A stretch of 64,000 nt of DNA. Source: JAFEDN01 sp963844565 (GTDB lineage Bacteria; Pseudomonadota; Gammaproteobacteria; Coxiellales; Coxiellaceae). Where the stretch lies: assembly GCA_963844565.1 (NCBI GenBank), contig CAWJON010000002.1, positions 806,001 to 870,000 on the forward strand, given 5' to 3'. The notes beneath the pieces are model-generated. The model did no database searches, was not told the DNA's origin, and was given only the letters and a program-made list of their open reading frames with translations. Shown one piece after another: positions 26,709-34,934 of the stretch. The translations under genes were made by a program, and so were the position numbers. Numbering within the stretch: position 1 is the first letter of the stretch; each line of letters begins with the position of its first letter.

Positions 26709-29700
26709 TTGTGGGCGACCCGCACGCCATTGATCTTTTCCCAACTGACCCATGCGGATTTTCGCGGATGTGTCAACTTGATGCGCATTCAGCTGCAAGC
26801 GCCCACCCTGCGTTATTTACACCTGGGCGGCTGCGGCTTAGCCATCGGCTGGCGGGTGGACGCCCAAGACTGGACACTGATCACCCCTCAACTCAAAGTA
26901 GTCAGTCTTAAAGGCTGCCGCTCGTTGACCCGCATTAAAATTGAGAGCGCTCAATTAGAACATATCGATGCCCAAGATTCGGCGATCACGTTACCTTTAC
27001 TGCAAGCGATGCTAATGCCCGAGGATTGGCGCCAAGTTACTTTTCTTCAGTTACCCTATAGTGAATCTTTAGCCCCATGGGTGCTGTTAAGCGCCTATCC
27101 TTTTTTAATTCCATTGGCGAATGAGGGAGTGAGTGCTGATCAACTGAGTGTCTTACATCAGGCATGCACTCTCCCTTCCATAGCAAAAGAACTCTCGCGA
27201 TTACCCGCCGGGGGACGTCAACGTCTGCAGTTGGGGCTTGCCCTTTTTCTGTTGCAGCAACCACAAAAATGGTTGCCTAAGATTTTGCGTGGGTTGTCTA
27301 ATGCTAAAGAAACATATGTTTGGGATGAGGTCATCGGCATTGTAGTAGCCATTGGCGATCCTATATTGGCAAGTAAAGCACTCAACGCTTGCCTGCCGTT
27401 CCTGAAGGATTCAGATGGGTGGGTTCGTCAGGATGCCGCGAGAGCCGTAGGGCAGATTGGCGCTGCTCATGCTGCACTGGCTCAGCAGGCGCTGAACGCC
27501 TGTTTGCCGTTGCTCAAGGATTCAGGCTACGGTGTTTCCGGGTCTGCCGTGAAAGCAATAGGACAGATCGGCGCTGCCCACGCTGGACTGGCTCAACAGG
27601 CGCTGAACGCTTGCCTGCCGTTGTTGAAGGATTCAGATTACTATGTTCGTAAGGATGTCTCGACAGCAATAGGACAGATCGGCGCTGCCCACGCTGGACT
27701 GGCGCAACCGGCGCTGAACGCCTGCCTGCCGTTGCTGAAGGATTCAGATGAGAATGTTCGTTGTGGTGCCGTGAGAGCCGTAGGACAGATCGGTGCTGCG
27801 CATGCTGGACTGGCGCAACCGGCGCTGAACGCTTGCCTGCCATTGTTGAAGGATTGGCATCTGTGGGTTCGTGAGTCTGCCGCGAGAGCCGTAGGGCAGA
27901 TCGGCGCTGCTCATGCTGCACTGGCTCAACAAGCGCTGAACGCCTTGCCGTTGCTGAAGGATTCGGAGTACTACCGGGTTCGTCTGAGTGCCGCAACAGC
28001 CGTCGGACAGATCGCCGCTGCTCATGCTGGATTTGCTCATGCTGAATTGGCCCAACAGGCGCTAAACGCCTGTCTGCCGTTGCTCAAGGATTCGAATGAG
28101 TGGGCTCGTGAGTCTGCCACGACAGTCGTCGGACAGATCGGCGTGGCACATGCGGCACTGGCTCAGCAGGCGCTGAACGGCTGCTTGCCGTTGCTGAAGG
28201 ATTCAAAAGACCATGTTCGTCAGGCTGCTGCGACAACCGTAGGACAGATCGGCGCTGCGCATGCGGCACTCGCTCAGCAGGCGCTTAACACCTGTTTGCC
28301 GTTGCTCAAGGATTCAGGCCACGATGTTTCCAGGTCTGCCACGACAGCCATAGGCCAGATTGGCGCGGCTCATCCTACTTTAGTAACAGATGCCTTCCAA
28401 GCGATTTTACCTCTGCTGAAGGCTACGTATACATGGAGCGAAGTTCACCACGCCGCTATGGAAGCGCTGCTGCAGTCCTTTATTAATAAAGTTCAACCCA
28501 AGCTGATTTATCCTCTACTTAAAGCCTTATCGGATTTAGTCGATCACAGAGATGTTACAGTTCGATTCAATACTATGACACTACTGCTCAACGTTAACGC
28601 CGATTATCATGTGCAATTCGGTCAAACGCTAGAAGACTATATCATTGCCTTCTTGCGGCAGTGGTTTATCGATCATCCGGTTGAATCCACTTCTGCTCCA
28701 GAACCCGCTCCCCCGCCGCCGGACTCTCCGCCTGATAGTCTGGAAACCAAGTCATCTTCTACTACGCGATTATTAACCTTAAGCGCGCAAGGTAACGATC
28801 GTTGCCTGGCTCAGCATGGGGGTGAGCGCAGTTACTGGTATAGTGTGACGGATTTTTGTTTATTAACGACCATGATTCGCGAACAACAGCTTCATTATTT
28901 TTTGCCCAGCGACAGCAAAGACAAATATAAAGCCCCGGGCGGTGAATTAGCCAGCGCTTATCGTCAGAATCAACTCGGTATTTTTATCGCCGACCCGTAT
29001 GTGCATCTGCCGGATTGTCCGTTTCGGCAGTCATTAAGCGAAGACATGGCCATTATTACCGGCACGCACCCTAAGCGCCGCCACGATGGTTGGAGCACGC
29101 CGCCGCAGCACTTGTTTTTTTCAGTGTGGCATCACCATCACTGGCGGTTGATCGGATTGGAAATCGATTATACCGACAGGCATTATCGAATCCTGTGGGA
29201 CGACCCTTTTGGCAAAGAACGATTTAGCGAGTCTTTGTATGAGGAATTATTACCCAGCTTACAAACCGCAGTGCGAACGTTATTTAAAATTTATCGATCC
29301 TTAAATAGCAGCACGGTAGAAGATACCAAAGAAAATAGCAAGGAAGACAGTAAAACGGAGATCAAGGCTTATCGCGTCATTAAAGCGCTGGATCAGCAAG
29401 GCCGCGGCATCAACGGTTACGATTGCGGCCCGATTGTCGGGCAAAATCTGCAAGATTATCTGCTGCATTTAAATAAAAAAGCAGCGTCTTTAACATCATT
29501 TGAAGAAAAGCATTACACCATTCCCGCTGCCAGCGCTACGGATTGGGAGAAAATCTTGCGAGAAACTCGGCAGCGTCATTGGCAAGAAGCCCAACGAGTG
29601 ACAACTACTCCCGCCACTCCACGCCTGATCTCGCAACAAACCGCCTTAACTCAAGCACAGCAGGAACGACAGGCACAGTGTTTATCGGGAGCAAAAAACG

Positions 29701-30035
29701 GTGTTCCCAGCGCTCTGGTGATTAGCATCAGCCGATTGCCCAGCGAACCATTGGGCGTGTTATTTGCTACCATCGATCACCAACGGTTATTGGACATCAA
29801 ACCCTTGGATTTACCTGATACCCCCGAGGAATTACACGCTGGTTATCGTTTGCTCTATCCCTCGCAAGACTCAAGCTCGACTGCATTAACCGATTCGCCG
29901 CCATCATCCCACCCTGAACGCGACAAACCACCACTGAGTTTATTATTTCCCGCATCCTCTTCAACCACGTTATCGTCGTCTGCAACTTCTACTCTTACCT
30001 CAACGGAGCCCTTCTGCTTCAGTGGGCGTCATTGA
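26709..30035 (+). CDS. Giant LRR/HEAT/C48-protease-like protein, 3' half (separated by the IS3 element)
   Basis: About 1108 codons; the only early starts are TTG 26709 and internal ATGs, none with a good ribosome site, so it is probably the orphaned C-terminal part of the gene starting at 20544. Residues 15-110 continue the LRRs (LRYLHLGGC, LKVVSLKGC). About 225-560 is a 9-unit HEAT array. A proline-rich linker follows, then about 700-930 resembles a Ulp1/C48-type cysteine protease: His in HHHHWRLIGLEID, Asp in ILWDDPFG, and Gln/Cys in DQQGRGINGYDCGP. Such proteases remove SUMO or ubiquitin from host proteins. The tail is Ser/Pro-rich. Catalytic activity is inferred from motif order only. Confidence 0.7.
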   Translation: MWATRTPLIFSQLTHADFRGCVNLMRIQLQAPTLRYLHLGGCGLAIGWRVDAQDWTLITPQLKVVSLKGCRSLTRIKIESAQLEHIDAQDSAITLPLLQAMLMPEDWRQVTFLQLPYSESLAPWVLLSAYPFLIPLANEGVSADQLSVLHQACTLPSIAKELSRLPAGGRQRLQLGLALFLLQQPQKWLPKILRGLSNAKETYVWDEVIGIVVAIGDPILASKALNACLPFLKDSDGWVRQDAARAVGQIGAAHAALAQQALNACLPLLKDSGYGVSGSAVKAIGQIGAAHAGLAQQALNACLPLLKDSDYYVRKDVSTAIGQIGAAHAGLAQPALNACLPLLKDSDENVRCGAVRAVGQIGAAHAGLAQPALNACLPLLKDWHLWVRESAARAVGQIGAAHAALAQQALNALPLLKDSEYYRVRLSAATAVGQIAAAHAGFAHAELAQQALNACLPLLKDSNEWARESATTVVGQIGVAHAALAQQALNGCLPLLKDSKDHVRQAAATTVGQIGAAHAALAQQALNTCLPLLKDSGHDVSRSATTAIGQIGAAHPTLVTDAFQAILPLLKATYTWSEVHHAAMEALLQSFINKVQPKLIYPLLKALSDLVDHRDVTVRFNTMTLLLNVNADYHVQFGQTLEDYIIAFLRQWFIDHPVESTSAPEPAPPPPDSPPDSLETKSSSTTRLLTLSAQGNDRCLAQHGGERSYWYSVTDFCLLTTMIREQQLHYFLPSDSKDKYKAPGGELASAYRQNQLGIFIADPYVHLPDCPFRQSLSEDMAIITGTHPKRRHDGWSTPPQHLFFSVWHHHHWRLIGLEIDYTDRHYRILWDDPFGKERFSESLYEELLPSLQTAVRTLFKIYRSLNSSTVEDTKENSKEDSKTEIKAYRVIKALDQQGRGINGYDCGPIVGQNLQDYLLHLNKKAASLTSFEEKHYTIPAASATDWEKILRETRQRHWQEAQRVTTTPATPRLISQQTALTQAQQERQAQCLSGAKNGVPSALVISISRLPSEPLGVLFATIDHQRLLDIKPLDLPDTPEELHAGYRLLYPSQDSSSTALTDSPPSSHPERDKPPLSLLFPASSSTTLSSSATSTLTSTEPFCFSGRH
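27381..28394 (+). repeat. Nine tandem 111-bp HEAT-repeat units
   Basis: Each unit codes for 37 residues of the form LNACLPLLKDS..VR.. then AVGQIGAAHAALAQQA. Units start at 27381, 27492, 27603, 27714, 27825 and so on; the sixth lacks one codon at LN-ALPL and gains residues at AHAGFAHAELAQQA. The near identity at DNA level points to recent expansion by unequal recombination. Confidence 0.9.
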
Positions 30036-30223
30036 ACCACCAGAACCGTTTTGCTATAAATCATTCTGCCATAATTTTAAAGAGCGAGGCCAATCACTCG
30101 CCGATCTCTAAAATCAAAATTAAATCTTCTAGTTACATCCATACGATAGACTACGATTTGACTTTTTTCAGTTCCGCACTAAGAAAATACATTGTTTTTA
30201 CTAAAATAAATTTTTAAAAGTTG

Positions 30224-30251
30224 TTGACATACCATTTTAAAATGGTATGTT
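30224..30251 (+). promoter_or_regulatory. Promoter with a 24-bp perfect palindromic operator
   Basis: TTGACA (30224-30229), 16-bp spacer and TATGTT (30246-30251). A perfect palindrome, ACATACCATTTT followed by its exact reverse complement, covers 30227-30250 and so fills the whole spacer. A dimeric regulator bound there would block polymerase. It lies 56 bp before the LuxR-type gene, which may control itself. Confidence 0.65.
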
Positions 30252-30306
30252 GGAACAGAGGGTTATTTTTGTTAAGCATTTTTAAGCTAATAAAAAAGGG
30301 TAACCT

Positions 30307-31116
30307 ATGACTCCAAAGATTGATTTGACAGGCAGCATGGTTCTTTTGACCACAAATAAAATCGCTGCTATCTGCAAACCATTAATCGACCTTAATATCT
30401 TATGTTTTCAATATATGAGGCGATATAAAGATGGATCTCGAGTTATTTTTTGTAATTTCCCTGAGTTAATAAAATATTTTTATGAACAATCTCATTATCC
30501 TTTTACCTGGTACGACAATGATACATCGATTGATATTTATCAGTCAGGCTGGGAATTATATCCCGTCAGACATCTATACAGTACGAAACAAGAAGTCATC
30601 ATCTCCCAAGATTTAAATAAATTTTTTAATTTCCAACACAGCATCACTTATCTTCAAAAACAGAAAGATTTTTTGGATATCTATCATTTTCTCTCTGAGA
30701 AAGATTCGATTTATCGATATAGTCAACACTTTTTTAAGCATTTTATATTTTACTTTAAGGAACAAGCCTGCCGGTTTTTATCGGTTTCAAGTTCAGATAG
30801 AATAAAAATTCCGGTTCGGCAGGATGCAGAAGAAACTGGCGAATGGAGCGAACTTGAGAGGAACTTTTTAGAATCCGTTGAAATCAAAAGATATTATCTC
30901 GACGGTGACTTGGAGAAAAAATATCTCACTAAACGGGAAGTAGACTGCCTCAATTGGTGTTTGCAGGGAAAAACTGCCGAAGAAATTTCATTGATTCTCA
31001 AAATAGAAAAAAGAACGGCTGAAAATCATTTAAGCAATATAAAAACTAAATTGAATTGCTATAAACAATCTCGTCTTCTATCTACTGCTATAAAACAAGG
31101 CGTTTGTTCGATCTAA
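30307..31116 (+). CDS. LuxR-family transcriptional regulator
   Basis: 269 aa. A C-terminal LuxR-type HTH lies at about 205-262 (LTKREVDCLNWCLQGKTAEEISLILKIEKRTAENHLSNIKTKL). The N-terminal 180 residues, rich in aromatic residues, resemble a ligand-binding PAS/autoinducer-like domain but lack recognisable key residues; many such orphan regulators occur in Legionella and Coxiella. A GGGTAACCT ribosome region precedes ATG 30307. The palindrome at 30227 in its promoter suggests autoregulation. Confidence 0.82.
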   Translation: MTPKIDLTGSMVLLTTNKIAAICKPLIDLNILCFQYMRRYKDGSRVIFCNFPELIKYFYEQSHYPFTWYDNDTSIDIYQSGWELYPVRHLYSTKQEVIISQDLNKFFNFQHSITYLQKQKDFLDIYHFLSEKDSIYRYSQHFFKHFIFYFKEQACRFLSVSSSDRIKIPVRQDAEETGEWSELERNFLESVEIKRYYLDGDLEKKYLTKREVDCLNWCLQGKTAEEISLILKIEKRTAENHLSNIKTKLNCYKQSRLLSTAIKQGVCSI

Positions 31117-31369
31117 ATATTTAAGCTCATATTATTTTATTCCGTTTGAAAAATACAAAATTGACTAAAACTTTTCTTATTTCTAAAAAACTGAGTATTT
31201 TTACTTATAGATTTCAAAATCCATATTGAATATAACTGAATTTACGAAGAATAATAAGTTAAATAAGCGGGTTTTACCTGATTAAAGAAAGTAATCATAA
31301 AATCTTTAACGAGGGTTCAATGTTTTGGTTTACAGAATTTTTGTCTAGCCTTTTAAAGGAGAACTTATT

Positions 31370-32680
31370 ATGAAACCAGCAATCAGAAAAGCCACACATT
31401 CCTTTGATGAAAAATCATCACTATCACTAGATTTGCGTCAATGGACACAAGGGATACAAAGTAGATTTTCGTCAATGCCGACAGAATTTAAGAAAGCTAA
31501 AATATCAATCCTAGAAAAGGAGTTGGGGGAATTCATAGAAATGCAATCAGATTATGTGTATCATGTTCGTCGAATAATGCAAGCAAAAATAATGCAGCCC
31601 AAAAAAATGGTGGCAGTTTGCCAAAATCTATTGAACATTATGGTAAAAGTATTAGAAAAATTAGATATTATACAGAAATCCTTGAACGCTATTGCCGCGC
31701 AAATAGATCAACAAGGTCAAGAGTTATCTAAATTAAAAAAAGAGTTTATACAATGGAAAGAGGAAGCACAACAACATCAAGCTAATTACCAGCAAGTAAT
31801 TCAACAATTACAAATCGTTTTAGTTAAAAACATACTGTCACCTCCCCAACCAGCACAAATAGCCACCATACCAAAAGCTCAGGAAGTTGTAAAAGAACCG
31901 AAGAAAGAAGAGCCAAAGATTAATATACAAGTAAAAAATATAAAAGGGGCCGGTATTATTGGAGACAATCCTCAAGGGATTGTAATTGTGAATGGTCCTG
32001 TGAATGTGTTCTATTTTGGATCCTCTGTCAAGGTAGAGGCTCCGAAGATTATTTCTCCTAAAAAGGAGGTCATTCCTCCTCACATCTCTCCTTCTCCAGA
32101 ACCGAACATTCCCTACGGATATGCTGTTGTTTATACGTCCAATATTAATCCTTATTTTATAGCTGAGGAGAAAACAACTTTTGCTCTTTCTCTACCAGGA
32201 GATTATAGAGTCTCTTCCCTTGTTGGAAATTTTAGCTTATCTCGAGCAGTTTTTTCACCGGGAGTCATGCCTGAGCCTTATCATTCTGGAAACGGAAATG
32301 TTAAGATTCCTCCCGGCTGGCAATTAGCACTGGTGGTTGGTGATAATTTACGAGAAATCAAATCGAACAATCAACCGGTGACCGTCGTTGGTGGAGCTAA
32401 TAACAGAGGCCGTCATCCTCCTGTAGGAATTATCACTCGTGGAGCGACACCTCCAATTTCAAGATTGGAATTTGGCGCCGCTATTCAGGGGCATAGCCTT
32501 TTTAGGATTCGACCCGGCTATCATCCGGTTTTTGTACGTGCAGGAAATTCCGCAGTATTATCTGAAGAGAACAAACCGGTAACTGCTCCAATCGGTGGAC
32601 AGGGAAAAGTAGGACGCTCACCGGTTGGCATTATGGGCAGTGCTACTAGTGATTCGTTTCCCAGACTCGTACTGAAATAG
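31370..32680 (+). CDS. Coiled-coil protein with a proline-rich linker and duplicated C-terminal motif; unknown function
   Basis: 436 aa. Residues about 45-150 are predicted coiled coil by heptad pattern (LNAIAAQIDQQGQELSKLKK). A Lys/Pro linker (155-245) contains a short Gly/Val beta stretch. The C-terminal 170 residues hold two related units: IPPGWQLALVVGDN ... NQPVTVVGG ... PPVGIITRG and IRPGYHPVFVRAGN ... NKPVTAPIGG ... SPVGIMGSA. No signal peptide. Ribosome site AAAGGAG is well placed. A strong terminator follows. Not recognised; such architecture is seen among secreted effectors, which is only a guess. Confidence 0.65.
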   Translation: MKPAIRKATHSFDEKSSLSLDLRQWTQGIQSRFSSMPTEFKKAKISILEKELGEFIEMQSDYVYHVRRIMQAKIMQPKKMVAVCQNLLNIMVKVLEKLDIIQKSLNAIAAQIDQQGQELSKLKKEFIQWKEEAQQHQANYQQVIQQLQIVLVKNILSPPQPAQIATIPKAQEVVKEPKKEEPKINIQVKNIKGAGIIGDNPQGIVIVNGPVNVFYFGSSVKVEAPKIISPKKEVIPPHISPSPEPNIPYGYAVVYTSNINPYFIAEEKTTFALSLPGDYRVSSLVGNFSLSRAVFSPGVMPEPYHSGNGNVKIPPGWQLALVVGDNLREIKSNNQPVTVVGGANNRGRHPPVGIITRGATPPISRLEFGAAIQGHSLFRIRPGYHPVFVRAGNSAVLSEENKPVTAPIGGQGKVGRSPVGIMGSATSDSFPRLVLK

Positions 32681-32693
32681 AAGATATATAAAG

Positions 32694-32736
32694 CTATCGC
32701 TGCGTTCATTAGATTTGTGAAGCAGCGATAGTTTTT
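32694..32736 (+). terminator. Rho-independent terminator after the coiled-coil gene
   Basis: CTATCGCTGC (32694-32703) pairs with GCAGCGATAG (32722-32731), followed by five T. Confidence 0.85.
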
Positions 32737-32867
32737 AAAGCTGTAGATAAGTAATACAAACTGAATGGATTGTAGAAAGACAATCCTACAAATTTATCCG
32801 TACCTGTTAGAAATTGCTCGATCTCGTCAAGCCCTGTTAACTGAGTATCGTTCATATAGGTTTTCAT
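32709..32867 (-). pseudogene. Truncated transposase/integrase N-terminus (IS remnant)
   Basis: From ATG 32867, behind TAGGAGG, the minus strand reads MKTYMNDTQLTGLDEIEQFL then TGTDKFVGLSF, which resembles the N-terminus of integrase-type transposases (MK..LND..LTSL..I..FL..T) common in Legionellales. After about 30 residues the match is lost and the frame runs into the terminator region. No terminal repeats visible. Family call is from memory, moderate certainty. Confidence 0.5.
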
Positions 32868-32888
32868 CCTCCTAGTTGGAAGAGATTG

Positions 32889-32912
32889 GGAGTTCCCTTC
32901 AGCGGGAACTCC
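32889..32912 (-). repeat. Palindromic repeat, copy 3
   Basis: GGAGTTCCC (32889-32897) and GGGAACTCC (32904-32912) around TTCAGC. In the opposite orientation it reads TTTTAGCAGGAGTTCCCGCT, matching copies 2 and 4. Confidence 0.65.
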
Positions 32913-32927
32913 TGCTAAAATATTAAC

Positions 32928-33251
32928 ATGGTTAAACAATTACTCCCTGAAGAAGCCGCACAGCTGATTGCAACAAATTCACCCATCATTATTGATGTTC
33001 GTGATGTAGATAGTTTTACACTGGGTCATATAGCCCACGCTATCCAATTTTCGTCCTTGCCAGAGATGAAAGAGTTTTGTCAAAAAACCCCTAAAACTCA
33101 GCCGATTTTAGTGTATTGCTACCATGGCATTAGCAGCCAAGCAGTAGCCCAACATCTATGCGCCCAAGGATTTAAAGAAGTTTATAGTCTAACCGGTGGA
33201 TACGAGAAATGGCAGACACATTATCACCGCACTTCTGATCGGGCACCATGA
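32928..33251 (+). CDS. glpE: Thiosulfate sulfurtransferase GlpE (rhodanese)
   Basis: 107 aa single rhodanese domain. IIIDVRDVDSFTLGHIAHAI and the active-site loop YCYHGISSQ (Cys64) match GlpE, which forms a persulfide on the cysteine and passes sulfur to cyanide or thioredoxin. LTGGYEKW closes the domain. Its stop overlaps the next ATG (4 bp), forming a unit with the 2Fe-2S gene and the DUF2797 gene. Confidence 0.92.
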   Translation: MVKQLLPEEAAQLIATNSPIIIDVRDVDSFTLGHIAHAIQFSSLPEMKEFCQKTPKTQPILVYCYHGISSQAVAQHLCAQGFKEVYSLTGGYEKWQTHYHRTSDRAP

Positions 33252-33619
33252 TTACACCCGAAGCCCAGCAAGTTCTGGCGGAAAAAGTCGAGCGCTTGGG
33301 TTTGCCCCAGATCAAATATCATATTTTTTTGTGTTGCGACCAACGTAAACCGAAATGTTGCCAATATGAAGCCGGTATGGTTGCCTGGGAATATCTCAAG
33401 GATCGTTTAAAAGAATTGCAATTGACTGATTTAGGCGGCGTTTACCGAACCAAAGCAAATTGTCTGCGAATTTGCGTTGAAGGGCCAATTGCGGTGGTTT
33501 ACCCACAAGGAATTTGGTACCGTTCATGTAGCCCAGAGGTGTTAGAACGAATTATTCAAGAACATTTTATCCAAGGTAAGCCCGTAGAAGAGTACATTTT
33601 TTTCCGAAATCCGACATGA
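33248..33619 (+). CDS. Thioredoxin-like (2Fe-2S) ferredoxin
   Basis: 123 aa. HIFLCCDQRKPKCC near residue 26-39 and KANCLRICVEGPIAVVYPQGIWY provide the cysteines of the thioredoxin-fold 2Fe-2S ferredoxin family (as in Aquifex ferredoxin and NuoE-like proteins). Electron carrier; partner not known. Overlaps glpE by 4 bp and the next gene by 4 bp, so all three are translated together. Confidence 0.88.
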   Translation: MITPEAQQVLAEKVERLGLPQIKYHIFLCCDQRKPKCCQYEAGMVAWEYLKDRLKELQLTDLGGVYRTKANCLRICVEGPIAVVYPQGIWYRSCSPEVLERIIQEHFIQGKPVEEYIFFRNPT

Positions 33620-34446
33620 CTCAAAAAATAGCCGGCTATTTAAAGAAAATGCTGACCCAGTTGGGAAATCCGGTCACTTATCATTTGGATTTAGGACAAG
33701 AAGCCTTATCAATTAATCAAACCATTGGCAGCAACCTACAGATTACCTATCTTGGACGAATTTTTTGTATTCAGTGCGGCCGGCAAACTCGCACGAGCTT
33801 TCAGCAAGGATATTGTTACCCTTGTATGCAACGATTAGCTGAATGCAATTTTTGTGTGATTCATCCTGAAAAATGTCAATTTGAATCCGGAAAATGTAAA
33901 GCAGACGATTGGGCGCATCAGTCTTGTGGCCAAACTCATATTGTTTATTTAGCCAATTCTTCAGGCTTGAAAGTAGGTATCACTCGATTAAACCAAGTGC
34001 CCACCCGGTGGATTGATCAAGGCGCGACGCAAGCTTTACCTATTTTTCAGGTGGCCAATCGATTTCAATCTGGGAAAATTGAAGTTTGTTTAAAAAAATA
34101 TGTAAACGATCGAACTGATTGGCGGAAAATGCTTAAAGGTATGCCGATAGCCTTAGACTTAATCAATGAACGCGAAATACTGTTAAGAGAGGCTAGGGCA
34201 GATTTACAATCAATTATTGATCACTGTCCCTCTGGCGACATACAAGCATTGGAAGATAATACGGTCATTGAGATAAATTATCCGGTCCAATATTACCCCC
34301 CGCAACCAAAACCATTTTCTTTGGATAAGGCTTCCGTTTTGTCAGGTACTTTACAAGGCATAAAAGGACAATATTTATTGTTAGATACCGGAGTGATTAA
34401 TATCCGTAAATTCTCAGGTTACGAGATTGAAGTTTTAGTAGGATAG
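33616..34446 (+). CDS. DUF2797 family protein
   Basis: 276 aa. A cysteine-rich zinc-ribbon-like part (FCIQCGRQTRTSFQQGYCYPC ... CNFCVIHPEKC) is followed by the DUF2797 core (IVYLANSSGLKVGITRLNQ, RWIDQGATQALPIFQVANR). The core recalls a GIY-YIG-like fold but no function is established. Conserved in gammaproteobacteria near small redox genes. Translated with the two genes before it. Confidence 0.85.
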   Translation: MTQKIAGYLKKMLTQLGNPVTYHLDLGQEALSINQTIGSNLQITYLGRIFCIQCGRQTRTSFQQGYCYPCMQRLAECNFCVIHPEKCQFESGKCKADDWAHQSCGQTHIVYLANSSGLKVGITRLNQVPTRWIDQGATQALPIFQVANRFQSGKIEVCLKKYVNDRTDWRKMLKGMPIALDLINEREILLREARADLQSIIDHCPSGDIQALEDNTVIEINYPVQYYPPQPKPFSLDKASVLSGTLQGIKGQYLLLDTGVINIRKFSGYEIEVLVG

Positions 34447-34451
34447 AGAAA

Positions 34452-34736
34452 ATGTCTGATTTTATAGGCGGGCTGGTAAATTTTTTAGGGGTAGTTGGCG
34501 TTATTTTAGTTTTGACTGCTTATATTCTAATTCAAACCAATCGTATGTCTTCAGCCACCGTCAGTTTCTCATTTCTCAATACGCTGGGATCGTTTTTAAT
34601 TTTAATCTCGCTCTGTTTTTATTGGAATTTGGCTTCAGGAATTATTGAAGGAGCTTGGTTAATAATCAGTTTGTATGGTTTAGTGAAAGCCATTAAAAAT
34701 AGAAGAAAATTAAGAGGAGTAGATTTCGAAAACTAA
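34452..34736 (+). CDS. CBU_0592-family small membrane protein
   Basis: 94 aa with three transmembrane helices (FLGVVGVILVLTAYILIQT; FLNTLGSFLILISLCFYWN; IIEGAWLIISLYGLVKAI). The pattern matches the small membrane family named after Coxiella CBU_0592; function unknown. It starts 5 bp after the DUF2797 stop (GAGAAAATG) and probably ends that operon. Its stop codon lies within the left arm of a large inverted repeat. Confidence 0.78.
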   Translation: MSDFIGGLVNFLGVVGVILVLTAYILIQTNRMSSATVSFSFLNTLGSFLILISLCFYWNLASGIIEGAWLIISLYGLVKAIKNRRKLRGVDFEN

Positions 34737-34810
34737 ACCCACTCCGCCTTATTCAGCGACATCCGCCTACTCGCTGGATTGGCGTGGTGGGTTTCGGTTT
34801 CGAAATCTAC
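34719..34810. repeat. 92-bp imperfect inverted repeat over the end of the membrane-protein gene
   Basis: Left arm GTAGATTTCGAAAACTAAAC (from 34719) and the complement of the right arm, GTAGATTTCGAAACCGAAAC (to 34810), then CCAC..CCGCC in both. Inside, CAGCGA and TCGCTG form an inner stem. The last 18 bp of the coding sequence are in the left arm. It may act as an RNA-stabilising hairpin or be an inserted palindromic element. Confidence 0.7.
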
Positions 34811-34934
34811 ACCACACAGTATTATCAAATATTTATTGAAATATCACCGCTTGATTTTAAATCGATTAAATTCAAAACTGGGGTTTTTGTAACACTCAGG
34901 GTTTTGTATTGTTTCCTTCACAAGGAGTATGGAA

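Noticed and set aside
27514..27996. 160-codon minus-strand frame opposite the HEAT repeats
   Set aside because: It repeats with the 111-bp period only because the sense strand does; composition (RRSALRLSRQ repeats) is an artefact.
27381..28394. CRISPR-like regular spacing
   Set aside because: The 111-bp period is coding and in frame (HEAT units), without short identical repeats separated by unique spacers.
30032..30217. 61-codon plus-strand frame after the giant gene
   Set aside because: Overlaps the giant gene's stop, has no ribosome site and no recognisable content; treated as intergenic.
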